64,000 nucleotides of DNA from Microthyrium microscopicum. Lineage: Eukaryota; Ascomycota; Dothideomycetes; Microthyriales; Microthyriaceae. A program made the position numbers and the translations under genes. The DNA lies in NCBI GenBank assembly GCA_010405405.1, contig MU004232.1, positions 639,481 through 703,480 on the forward strand. Reading direction: 5' to 3'. The notes beneath the pieces were generated by a model. The model was given only the letters and a program-made list of their open reading frames with translations, was not told the DNA's origin and made no database searches. Of this stretch, positions 25,623-37,534 are shown one piece after another (position 1 is the stretch's first letter; each line of letters starts with the position of its first letter).

Positions 25623-26401
25623 ATGCCTCCTATCAGACGGTACCTACGAGTGACACGCTACACAGTCCTCGAAGTCCGGATACATCTCGATGACCCCGGA
25701 CAAATAGCATGGCTCTTAAGAGGCAGCGATCCAGCACTCCGACGCATCATCGACTCCATCCGTCCACTAGTATTGCCCAAGTTACGAGAAGAAAATGAAA
25801 GAGCAAAGGGAAAATCAGCAGCCAAAAAACGCGGCGTCAAAGACACTGTCATCCAAGGTAACTTTCATGAATCCAACAATGCCCTAGAGATAGTGATGCC
25901 TTTGCTCATGCGAACAATATAGATGATTTCGAAGTATCGGTCTTTCTTACAGATTCGTCAACTCGCCACCAACTTCTGACGAAGAGCAAGACTTTTTCGA
26001 CTGCGAAACGTGGTAATCTCAAGGGCTGGCTGGAAGCTACTGGCTCTACGCGCAAGACCGCTGAGGGCACGGCTGATGATGCGATTGAAATCCGCGCTGA
26101 GTCGCCAGATAACGACATTTCGCTAGCGGACATCCCCATGGCTGGGAACGACGCGGAAGCGGACGCTGGCAACGAGCCGGTGCTAGCGAGTGGGGGCGGT
26201 GATGATGACAAGAAGCTAATACCGCGCACCTTCTACGATGGCTTCAGCATCTATGGCCGGGTGTTATGTCTTGTGATCAAACGACGGGGCCTTGCTACCT
26301 CGACAGTGTCAAAGGCATCATCGAGCCAGCAGATGATGGAGAGTTGGGTGTCGACTCAGGCCGCGCAAGGCGGAACTGTGGATGACGGAGACGCCGGCTG
26401 A
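25623..26401 (+). CDS. Conserved-looking protein of unknown function
   Basis: Two exons, 25623-25857 and 25923-26401, give 237 residues. The join (donor gtaact, acceptor atatag, 65 nt) turns an otherwise early stop into KDTVIQDDDFEVSVFLTD, keeping an uninterrupted acidic motif. The N-terminus, MPPIRRYLRVTRYTVLEVRI, then a helical stretch DPALRRIIDSIRPLVLPKLR and a Lys-rich patch, look globular. The middle (FEVSVFLTDSSTRHQLLTKSK) is predicted beta. Residues about 115-185 are acidic and probably disordered. The end (YDGFSIYGRVLCLVIKRRG) is hydrophobic/basic. I do not recognise the family. The shared tight promoter with Sam37 may mean co-expression, but that is inference. Confidence 0.7.
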
Positions 26402-29400
26402 ACTATAGTTCTGAGAAACGGGATACTTGGATGCTTGAACCTGGCAGGTGTGGAAAGAGTTGATTGCGCTGAGGAATTCCACTTCTTCTCTAACGCGGGG
26501 CTTGCTGATGTTCGTAAGCATCTAGAGACACGACCAATTGCTATCGGGCCACTTGTTGGATGCATTCTCCTGACTGGTTTTGGGACGGTGTCCGATGCAT
26601 ACTGCGAGAAGTTCTCATGTTGTGCAGCATGAATGCAAGAACTTGCCTCGCATTCGCTTCGATGGCGTATCAGAGATGAAGCTATTGGTCCCACCTCACA
26701 AGCAACACTTCAAGAGGGGAACACACATCGACATGCCTGCCCTATATCTCGACAAATATCAGATTGGACGGAGTAAGATAGGCGAAGTGGGTGTACGTCC
26801 ATTTGGAGTGCCTGCGAAGTTGCGTAAGACAATCAACGACAGAGCTATCACTTTAATTCTGTCACCCTCCGTGTCTCTTACAAAGGAAAGACAGATATAA
26901 TCTACCTTTTCATCTGATATGGCGACATAGGACGCCTAATCCACCAGATTTTCTTTTTGCAACTCGGCTGAGCGGGAAGGGACGGACCGGTACCTATATC
27001 ATACAGGGAATATACATCACTCTTTCAATATACAAAGCGGAGACTACATACAAGTTCCATATACCTTGCATACCATTACAGAGCATTCTAGATCTTAGGT
27101 TTCAGGTACGTATTGATTAGCAGTATATTTGTCGCAGGGCGCGTACATGCTATAGATCCAGCACATTGGCAACTTACAAATGTTCACGACCCTCAGCTAA
27201 ATTGCCTGTATACAAGTCAGTCCACCTCCTCATCTAAACTGGAATCCGACTCGCTGGTAATCCAGATGGCGGCGGTTTGTCCGCACCTTCATCGTCAATG
27301 TCATTTCCTTTTCTTTACATGGATAGACTATGGTAAGGTACTCTATTGATGTTAAGGGCTTAGAGAAATCTTTCTATGTCTTTGCATGACGAGAGAACTG
27401 GGGTTGAACTGATTGAATATCTCAATTGCGATATTGACCAGGCAAATCGAAATAACCTGTCAGCTTAGCAACCAAAACGGAGCCATATATGAGTAAATCA
27501 GGCAACCGAATATAGCCCTCCGAACAGCATCGCTGCATCAGAGAGACCAGGGAGCCGTATTCGGACGTACTCCCTCCTTTTACATCGCAAGAAACTCGGA
27601 CAACAGCCAAAAACGTGTTACCGCCACCAGCCTTGCAAGTTGCGGAAGCGCAAAAGAGGAAATCTTACCCCGGAAACAGGAATATTCTAATCCTCGTTTG
27701 ATTCTGCATGTATCGTCAGGGTATACGTAGGCGAAGCATCTCACAACCTCCAACTATTATTCCGTAGCCGCCAATATAGCACTCGCATTACTCACCAGCC
27801 AGCCGGAAGCGTAGGAAAGAAAGATACTCGACCGGGTAATCAGCACACACATTCAGACCAAGCAATACCGCTCCAAGCGCGCTATATAAAAATATTTGAG
27901 CCACCAGTGGATAGTCGATGACTGTGCCATGTGGGATGGCAGCACTAAAGCATTTGTTGGATCTCGATGGGCTACCATGAGTGGATATGTTTCTGAAATT
28001 CTAACTATGATATGTTCCAGGGAGTACATCTCAGTGGTTACTGTCGCGGATAGACAAGTATATACAAGATTTAGCGTGGGGGTAGCTGCTGCTCTAATCC
28101 TAGGTTGGAGGGTTGGTCCGTTGAGATATAGGTACTATAGGTAGGCTCCATGATGCAAGCGCTCTGCTCCGGGCTTTGTCATGTTTGAGAATTTACATCG
28201 GGTGAAGCAGGGGGCTGAAGTCATCATGGATCTGCTGCATGGTATGGATACTTCTGGGATCTTGTGAAAGTGAGAAAGTTGGCGATTTGCGAAATTGTAC
28301 AGGGTGGCGAGAATAAAAATGTTTGGACAGTGCATGCGATTATCCCTTCGGGAATCTTGCGATTTCTTTGGAGTTTAAACGAGCACGAGAGATTTTGGAT
28401 TTGAGTTTGAGAATTATTATGCTATAGCGGTGATGCGTTATGCTTCAAGGTATTCAAAGAGAAAACGTGGTTACTCTAATTGAGTTTCCTCAAACATGCA
28501 ATTGATGAAAGTGCGTCGCACAACTGAATAACACAAGATTTTGAACAAGTCTTGGAATGTGAGAGTTTGAAACGTTGTAAATTCTTGTATTTGCCTTCCG
28601 TTTGCATTAAATATCATGACTATGCTACAAAAATCCTTGGGTATCACAATTAAAGCCTAAATATCCATCAAAACAAATCCCTGATCATCACCCGAGTAAG
28701 GGTGAGAGTAATATAGTAACAAATAAACGCCGGCTGCCATGAATTGATTCCTTGTTGTTGGCCACCTGCTCAACAGCAGAAAAAGAAAAAAGAGAAATTG
28801 TTGATTTGAGTGTACATGACGTTGTTGAGGTTGTGAACCGGGTAATCAAGAACAGCAAACCCAAATAATCTTAGTTGGATCCAGCCGAACAAGAGTAAGA
28901 GTGAGAAGAAGAAAAGGTGGTGGTTATTGATAGAGTGGGCCCGACGGTACGGCCGAGGAGTGTGCTGGTGCATGGCAAGGCGCAGGTTGACGTGGGTTGA
29001 TTTCGTGTGCCTTCAGCCTCGCTGGGTGGGGATTGTTTGGCCAACCACATGTAGACGATACGAGTAGGATTCGTTGACTGAATTCCGAATACGAGGTGGT
29101 GTGTTTGCAGCAACAGGCAATGGCATGCGTGCCAAGGTCCATGAGGGTGGTTCGCATCCCAAGAGGATGGATTCTGGTTCGATGGGCTACTGTTTAGGGA
29201 CCGGAGGTAATGGTCGATTGGGTGGTGGACCCGGGCAGGGTGGTAGACTGATCATGGCTGGCATCATGGAGATGGTTTGTGTATGGAGTGAGCCAAAGGG
29301 CTGGATACTTTTGAGTGTTGTAGGATGAGAGTATAGTGCACTGTGTATGATGAGAACAGACAGACTGGTATGGGCGTTGGCGGTGTTTATGAGCAAGACC

Positions 29401-30000
29401 AAAGGAGTAGTGGATGATTGATTGATTGATTGATGGAAACAGGTCAGTTGACTAGAGCTGTAACGTTTGAGGTAATACGTAGTAGTTTAGTGGTTGATAA
29501 TAGGAGGTAGAGGAAATGTGATGCAGTTTGTGACCAAAAAGTAGAAACAGTTGGCCTCGATGAGCGGAAACGTGGGAATATATACTCGAGGCAGCTCCGT
29601 GTACAGGCACCAGACATTAGACAGACACTGGCACACATAGTACAGGTAGTAGATTTATTATGAAGGAGACTAGGACTCTAGGAGACAGTATGGGAATTCC
29701 TAGTCACTTTGCAGCCTCGCATCAAGCCAGCAGTACCCAGCAGGAACCCGGTCATGGTGCATGCGGATGGGCGCAGGACAAAATGCGAAAGCGGTGAAGC
29801 GTACAAACTACAAACAAAATGCCCACAATCCCATCTGGTCATGGCTCAATCAATTAAGGGGAGTTTGAGACATACCCTTTAGACTCAATTTCATGATCCC
29901 ATCCCAAGACTCATACCAGCCCTTTGAGACAACAATCTCTGCCATCTGGAACTCTTGGACTTGCTGCCGAGCACTTTACCCAGCCTGGTAATACACCGGT
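26402..30000. other. Gene-poor region, part 1
   Basis: No gene supported. Frames are under about 110 codons, lie on top of one another on both strands and show no motif. One degenerate 19-bp unit (27963-27981, CTCGATGGGCTACCATGAG) and a short (gatt)n tract near 29416-29435 are the only structures seen. The interval 28870-29640 is less A/T-rich and has Pro-rich minus-strand frames, but no join that I trust. Confidence 0.4.
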
Positions 30001-33000
30001 ATTGTGTATGATATTAGCCTTTTTCCCTCCGTCTCGAGTGGAACGTCATCAATCTGCTCTCTACTCTACTCCATCATGATACAAGCGCTCTTGTTCTTAA
30101 CCTTGGACGTGCTCGTAGAAGGCAGTCAACATTGAACTGACGGGCGGACCAACCTGCAGGGGCCCAGGGCGCAGCAACTTCGCTTGCATCAAAAATAATT
30201 CCATCGCGCTCCCCAGCTTCAACATTCCAGAACAACTGTGCTGACTGTGAAATGCGCGGTAGGCGCATACAGAAGCATGACCTTGAAAGCTTACCTTGAG
30301 GCGTTGACCGGTGTACTCTAACCCTCTGCCTGATAGGCATGATAGTTGTGCGTGTTGGGCATCTAATTCCAAACATCAGACACGAAGCCTTAGCACAACA
30401 ACGAAAAAATAAAATCGCCGTAGTGGGTTTCCTTCTGCGCGTCTCACACAGGCTACCGCACAGGCTGGCAAACCTTGGGCTGCGTGTTTCAGGAGGAGTG
30501 GTTGGCGATCCACAACTTGGAACCTGTCCACTTGCCTCTCCCACCAAGTGATTTTTTTTTATTTTCCGGTGGTGATCCACACAACAAAAAGAGGAGAGAC
30601 GTGCCTTTGTTTAATTCGCTCCTAAATCAAGACATTACACCCGCAAAACCAGGTGGAGGAGTTCATATGAGGGAGTACGGCATGGGCTGCGTTGTTCAAG
30701 CTGGTTGCGAACCAAAATTACGTGCAGCCAGGCGGTTGGCAGGATCAAGCGAGAGCATGAATTGAATTATTGGCTCAATATTTCTCACCCGTAGTTCGAG
30801 GCTTTAGGTTGGATCCAATGACAGATTCCAATGTCATCCTAAGTCAGGCTCTACAATTCCACAGTTTGAAGTTGAATATCCCACTATTGCTATTTAGTAC
30901 AGAATCGGCGACACCGGGGGACATCACGAGGCGGTCTACGGAGTATCATAAATGGCGTTTCGTTATAGGCATCCATACTGGCCAGCTGCTTGGCAATATT
31001 CCCTTTTCGCAAATGAGCCACAGTTCAAATTGCTTTTTGCGTTTCCTGAAATCCTTTTTTCGCCCGTGCCGAATCCCAGGAAGTTGGGTGAGGTTACAAG
31101 ACCTGGAAAGATCTTTTAATTTGAATCGGATAGGAAATTAGGAGAAAATCAATGAAGTTAAGAAACATTGCAAGCAGCTAACTAATTTCGGTAATCATAC
31201 CCTCGAGTACCCTCTCGTCAAAGGTCCGTTTTGGTACCTGCCGTCAAGGGTGTAACAGTATATTTTGTGGCACGATGTACAGTGTAATGAGGCTCTTTTT
31301 GGCGATTGATTTGCAATTTAGGCGTTTGGCGTTTTGGCCTTATGGATTACTAGGTGCTACCTGTCAGTCAATCTACGGTACCCTAAAGAGAATAGTAGGG
31401 GAAATAGAGCGGGAGTAATAAACTTCCTTCAATCCACAATGGCGCACGTAATCTCCTACGTATTGGTTCTATTGACTGTAGCGAGAATGTATGAATCGAC
31501 AGCCGACTGTAGAATCGATAGTTGTATCCTTTCAGAGTATGACGATGTCATCTCTTGTCGATATCTTCGAGTTCAATCATCTCGCCGCGAATGCGCCGAA
31601 GCTCGGAGAATTCATGGGTTAGATAGATTCATTTTCAACAGCTTCAGCTTGCGATGAGGATCAAAGTGCCACACTTGAATGGTTAGTTCCTCAGGGGCCA
31701 CACGTGGCAACCGTTAAGACTCGACTAATCAAAACTCGGTATTGAGCTTCAAGCTAAGAAAGTGGCAAGTTTGTATGCAAGGGGCATTGAAGCAGTGATG
31801 TGACTGATGTTCGCGCAAGGAGAAGGCTTGTTGGACTTGAATCGGATTATGACGGATTATAGCTTCGGTTACGATATTATTCCTTTCCCGAATCCGATCG
31901 TTTGGAAGTTTGCGATAACCAGGCGATCACTTCTTTCAGGTTACTTTCAAGTGTCGAATCTATCGGACCGACTCTATCCACAACATTTGACTTCCATAGT
32001 ATCCAATAATGGATGAATACTCCCAGGGCAACAACTCAAGAAAACTGACTCGAAGCCAAAGTGACGCTAGGATCTATTCAATTGAGGAAAAGGCCCGTGT
32101 TTGTGTACAATTTCACGATAGCAAGCCTCTTCCTTCCGAATCCCACGGGACGGTGTTGATGCGGTCTGGATCGTGAAAATTTCTGCTTGCACCCATCTGC
32201 AAGCCTCGGGAGTCTCGCAAAAGCTTCTCGAAAATTCCAGCGGCTGGATTCCGGATTAGGAGAAGATGGCGCAATCTCTCCCATCAAGCCTTTTCCCTCT
32301 CTCAACGCTGGGAAATGGAGATTGTGGAGCAACTCGAGCCACGTCGCGGTCCCAAAACAAAGCCAGATCTTGAAACATCAAACATCGGAACCCCCACATG
32401 CAAAAGAGACACCAACCGCAAAATTCCTGAAACTCCAACCACCCCACTCTATTATTGAATTGTTTGCGAAAAGAAGTTCTTGAGACTTGCCTTCTTTAGA
32501 CTTCTTGGGGAGGTTCTGTCTAGACGCTGTGCCTCAGACACTGCTTGTGCCTGGCATCATGAAACAAAACCTTTTGAACATGACTCTCTGTCTACCGCCG
32601 TGTTGTCTAGGACCTGAGACTGCATTGCACCGGGAGGCTGGTTCGGCAGTCCCTGAGAAGTTAGCAGCATCGTTTGCAGTAGTAAATGTGGGTGCCTGCC
32701 TATTCCCATCGATGCGACATGTTTCAGCTGCTAGCTTGCCCATCTTGATCACCGTTCGTGTGGGAGAAAAAAAAACATCCCGGAACTGACAATCAGCCTA
32801 GCCGGATGATAGACTCAGGGAACTGCTTCTGGAATTTCCTGGATTTGTGACTTGTTGGCCCCCATTACTGGTGTGGTTGGAGCGTTCTTACGGTCGATCT
32901 ATCTATAGGCAATCGAAGCTGCGAGCTGACTCAGTAACTTGGATGTTTGAGAAGTGCGATCTCACTTGTGAGACGGAAATATTTTGTTTGCATAATCAGA

Positions 33001-33720
33001 TCTTTTCCGCTTTGTGTCTCGAGTTTCATTGGCCAGCATTGGAATCCTTCCCCCAGCTTCGCCACGTTGGTTTGAGCAATTGCTGTCCAGGTGTCCAGGT
33101 ACAGTTACGCTAGGATGGCCTTTCCAGTTGCTGCGAACGCCTGCAGGGCGTGGCTGAATGGTTGGCACCATTTGCTGGTATCACTTTGATTGAAACCTGG
33201 TACCTGATTGAACGTGGCCTTTGTCGTCTCTGGATGCCCTGTTCTATATCGTAAACCTCCGTCAAGAAACCTCCGAGACACTAATGTCTTGCCCTTGGCA
33301 TGAGTGGGATTGCGTGGGATGGTGTCAATGTGCTTTAGCAGCCAAGGCAGTATCGTGAACATTGCTCTAGCTGTCACAAAATCTTCATTTAGAGTCTTGG
33401 ATGTGTTGATCTAGTGATGCCCTGTTTGACCGCGTAGTGCGCCTATATCTATTGCATTCGGCGCTTGGAGATATATATGTTCACAATAATGGGATACACG
33501 TTATAGCTTGCTATTTTGGAATTGGCAGTCAGAAGCGTCAGACTTGGACGGCAAGTTACGCGTATGACATGGGATGTATCAGGCAGAGAACTTATTGGTC
33601 AAACAAAACTCACGATGTTGGATTGGTGGTTGATAATATCGAGTCGCTCACCTATAACACTTCTTATAATCGATATAATATATGGATTTGACCATACAGC
33701 CAAACAGCTTACACCTGCAA
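30001..33720. other. Gene-poor region, part 2
   Basis: No gene supported. A 168-codon minus-strand frame at 30580-30074 has the biased Arg/Ser/Cys make-up of a chance frame. No repeats longer than short homopolymers were noticed. Confidence 0.4.
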
Positions 33721-36703
33721 AATGAGAAACGTACACCTGACTGCGCGATAGGTTACGTGGTTTTGGATAATTCGTCAATCACTTCATGAAGACGTAGGCT
33801 TACTTGTTTGTTTAACAAGCTTTTGCCTACTATTTTTTTGGAAGAATTTTTTTGGATTTCCCCACAACATAGTCGGTTTCATATTTGTTGTATATTCCCA
33901 ATACCAGCGTCATACTCTAGGCATACGAGGCTACTACGAAGCACAGTGTAGAATTGAAGAATCGTTGATGTTTATGATTCCTGGAATTAATTCCGTTTGC
34001 TGGAGATTCATTATCCGGTTCTCTAATCATTCGTGTTTCTGTGAAGTTTAATCATCATTTGAATTTTACTACGGAAAGTTAAAATGACCCTTTAGGGGAT
34101 TATGCTATCAAACAGTCTGGAATGCTTCATCGCATCATACCAAGTTTTCAAGTCTTAGAAAGTCAGCTGAACATATTTGATGAGAACTTCACTAGAATAT
34201 CAGGCTGTGTTAGCTCCAATTGACCAAGAACACACAGTACTGATACATTTACTTCTGCCAATTAAGGAAGAGACTCGAAATACTTGTTCATAATTGGGTG
34301 GTTGACGCTACGTGAATCACCATCTCTATTGGCTCAATGGATATATCCGCATTTGCCGCCATGGTGTTTGTGACTTCCGGGAGGCGAATACTGGCCTGAC
34401 TGCTAAACTTGACGTTGAAAGCATAATCGTACATCATTGAAGCATCTTATGGGTATTCATCCATTCGGAGCCGCATCTATCCTTACTCTCCATCCATCCA
34501 GTTACATCTCTTTAGTCACTCCCATCAACCTCAATCGGAAATCTTCTACCGACGCTTACACGAGCCCTCGATTGTCCATCCGCATTGCGTAAAGAGTGAC
34601 GATATTCGTATTGCGCTTTTGTTTCGCGTGGAGAGCCTGATCATCGATCCATATCCACACAAATGATGATGAGGCGTCAACAAACTGCATAATCAGTTCT
34701 CAATATCGACCAGCAAAGTTGCTCTCAACGCAGTAAACGGTCCGACTGAATTGAAGATCTTTACATCCCATAATGTTTCAGCAGCGCGGATATGTGCAAA
34801 GTTTTTCTCCAAACTAACATGCATACTAACACAACAGCGCTCTAGTTTGCTCATGCCTTGCAGAACTCCTGATTATTCCAGGAGGTTATATGGAGAATCG
34901 TGTCGATTCAATTGATGGCCATTTCTGCTAAGCTATTATGTGCATTCGACTTGTCTGTATCTGTTAGGAGTAAGCGCCAGTGGATACTCCAACAGTGTGA
35001 ACTCGCGCGCGATAGCCACAATAATAGCACACGAGAGCATATTGACTCCATATAATCTATTTGGTAAGACAGGAACGATTGAATCCGCGACGGGAATACT
35101 GTATTAGCTTGCAGTATGCGTACTAATAACCGAAGACGTTGGTGTTGGTTCCTTGCCTGCTGCAGAGCTTAATTTTGCTGCACATAATCATGCATTAGCT
35201 GGGAAGTAGGTTCCACCGACGTCCTTTGTTAGCACTATTTTAGCGATAGGCGAGATACTCAGATAAACTTTGAGGTCATGAGCTTGATAGACTCAGACAT
35301 GATGCCCAAGGTTGATTGGCATGTAATGTCATCATTGAGCAAACAGATAGGAGCAGATGGCTGAAGAGTAGCCGACGGTCTCCATCAGCGAAAGATTCAG
35401 CATCATGTCCAAAAGCACTCCTGTTAGAGCATTACACCCAGGTAATTCTCTAAAAAGCTGCGTGCTTTGAATTTGCATCTTTCGATTTTGACACGCTTCA
35501 TATATGCAAATATTAGATAGAACTGCTGAAAGTATTACTGCTAGGTCTAGCTGCCTTAAAACATAATAAATGAGCGCTTTCAGACTTAGGCGTCATGCAC
35601 TGGATATCGACGATTGCTTCCTGAGGCAGAATATGCTCGAATATAGATGGCCGACCAAAGCCCAGAGTCTGGAGATGTTTGTTGCGGCAGAGTGAGTGCT
35701 GAGGGAGCGCAAGACAAGCAGTGGTCGGCTTTGACTGAAAGCTTTGGGCTCATAACATCATGTTTTGGCATCTACTATAGAGCAAACCGCACGTTTGGAC
35801 TATTCCAACTCATTCTTCAAAATGTCAAGTCAAACAAACTCTTTTCTCCTTATAGAGTTGGCCACAAGCCCAGTTCCCACGATCCCAAAATCCCGAACTT
35901 CCCAGGAACCATGACACAGTGCCCGGTACTTCCGTCTGCAATAAGTAGCTCTGTTAACCACTACAATATCCCTCGGGATGGGATGAAACCATGGAGCCGA
36001 CTTCCATCAACTTCCTTCTCAGAAAAGTCGCCGGCATATGGATCGCCCGGACAAGTCTATGCGGTGTTAATCCAACCTGGTCTGCATGAATTTGGTAGTG
36101 GTCTCCTTGTGTATTTTGCCATCATGCCTAGCAAAATCCGAAAGTATAGCGTAGTATAATAGCATTTTGCTGATTCATCCTTGTGGCCTCAAGCCTCAGG
36201 TAAAACAAGCAAGATCATTATCGATTGAAATTTCGAAGGAGTTTTGCTCATAAGTCTTAGTACTTTTCCCGGCTTCAAACCCATTCGAGTTGCTCTAAGG
36301 CTATACTTGATTTCTTAGCTCTAATCTAGCGCAAGATAATAGTAGTTGAGTCCGAGAGAACTTTAGCACGAAGGATTACAGCTCCTGATTTGTTGATGGA
36401 GATAGAAAATTCAAAGAAGGAACGTGAAGGCGAGGCCGGGCTTGGACATCACAAAGTCCATTTGTCCCGGATAGAGAAATTGAAAAGGTACATATGTAGA
36501 TACCTTATTGAGCCAAGACTCTTTAGTATTTTTATTTTATGTCTAACTCCACTGTTGTGGTATATACTTATGTTTATATACACTTGAAGTCATTAAAAAC
36601 AAGGCTACCGGTATATGTTTAGCAAAATGACCCAATTCGGCTGTTCTAGATTTTAGTAAAAGATCCAAAGCCTCAAAACAATTATCGCAGAGATGGCAAG
36701 TGG
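33721..36703. other. Gene-poor, A/T-leaning region, part 3
   Basis: Nearly 2 kb from 33721 contains no frame of 60 codons at all, on either strand, which points to long-standing non-coding or decayed DNA. The 170-codon frame at 35647-36159 has no recognisable motif and I do not support it. Confidence 0.45.
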
Positions 36704-36928
36704 AAAGGTCAACGGCATGGCAAAATAAATGGCGTACTCCCATCAACTCTGATGGCTACCACCAGCGCTGCTAACCAAAAGGCGCTTTAATTCCCATCGT
36801 ATCTAATAAATACTCCCAATCCGAACGCCCATTATGGCAAATAAAGCACTTAATAACAGACCGTAGCCTCTGGGCGCCATCAGAGTTGATGGGAGTACGC
36901 CATTCATTTTGCCATGCCGTTGAAAGGT
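36704..36928. mobile_element. 213-bp fold-back (MITE-like) element with 6-bp target duplication
   Basis: Arms at 36710-36756 and 36876-36922 are inverted copies, 47 bp with one mismatch, beginning CAACGGCATGGC at each end and enclosing 119 bp. The hexamer aaaggt occurs directly outside both ends (36704-36709 and 36923-36928), as expected for a target-site duplication. There is no coding capacity, so a non-autonomous DNA transposon is the natural reading. Units of the dispersed 19-bp family are recognisable inside, on the reverse strand at 36729-36766 and on the forward strand at 36867-36904, with further copies in the spacer. A 6-bp duplication does not point to a superfamily I can name with confidence. 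Confidence 0.75.
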
Positions 36929-37534
36929 ATTTGTGACCGTTGAGCTAGCTATAAGCTGCTAGAATTGACTTATCCGATACTTACTCTCTTGATTTTCGCA
37001 AGTGTACTTTAGCAAAACTCCCAAAAGTACGCAAAGAAGAGGAACTTGAGCGCCAGAGTAGAGCCTAACTGATCAATTAGTAAATACCAACTTAAAAACC
37101 TATAAGCATAAAGTGACAGTTAGAAGTAATGCTTAGCTCTGCCGCTTTCAAAATGGCTTCTATGCTATTATATATAAGCTTAAAGACTCGACATGAATTT
37201 TAAGATCTCCTAATCTCTAAGCGTCTTTATATCCAAAGTTCGAAGCTCTGTTATAAGGTTTACAGTCAAGAAAAGGATATATATAGCTCATGAAACAGCA
37301 TGATTGGTAGCGCGGCGGCCCTCAATTGAACGCTTCGTTTATTCTAATCTTCACTGCCTAACAATAGTCTCAACGCAGATGGCTAGGCTCCGGAGCCAGA
37401 CGATGTAGACTGTACCTCCTCAAGCAAAGCAATATGACCTTCAACGGGAACATCTCCACACTCAATTCCCCATCAGTCGATTGAGGCGCTTTTGTTCAAC
37501 ATTTCCATAGATAGGCCATTCCAACACAAACTAC
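36929..37534. pseudogene. Decayed stretch, possible RIP-mutated transposase remnant
   Basis: From about 37020 the plus strand reads a charged helix-like stretch (VRKEEELERQSRA) that then runs into several TAA/TAG/TGA stops, with abundant TA steps through 37280. C-to-T decay of a coding sequence by repeat-induced point mutation gives this pattern, and Lys/Glu-rich ends occur in pogo/Tc1-type fungal transposases. The identity is a guess from a short motif; the decay pattern is the firmer part. Confidence 0.3.

Noticed and set aside
28871-29402. Overlapping Pro-rich and Gly-rich frames on both strands
   Set aside because: The two strands mirror each other and no splice path gives a coherent protein.
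30074-30580. 168-codon minus-strand frame
   Set aside because: Arg/Ser/Cys-biased composition typical of a chance frame; no family likeness.
35647-36159. 170-codon plus-strand frame
   Set aside because: No motif, lies in the gene-free block, and its composition is not convincing; length alone is weak evidence here.
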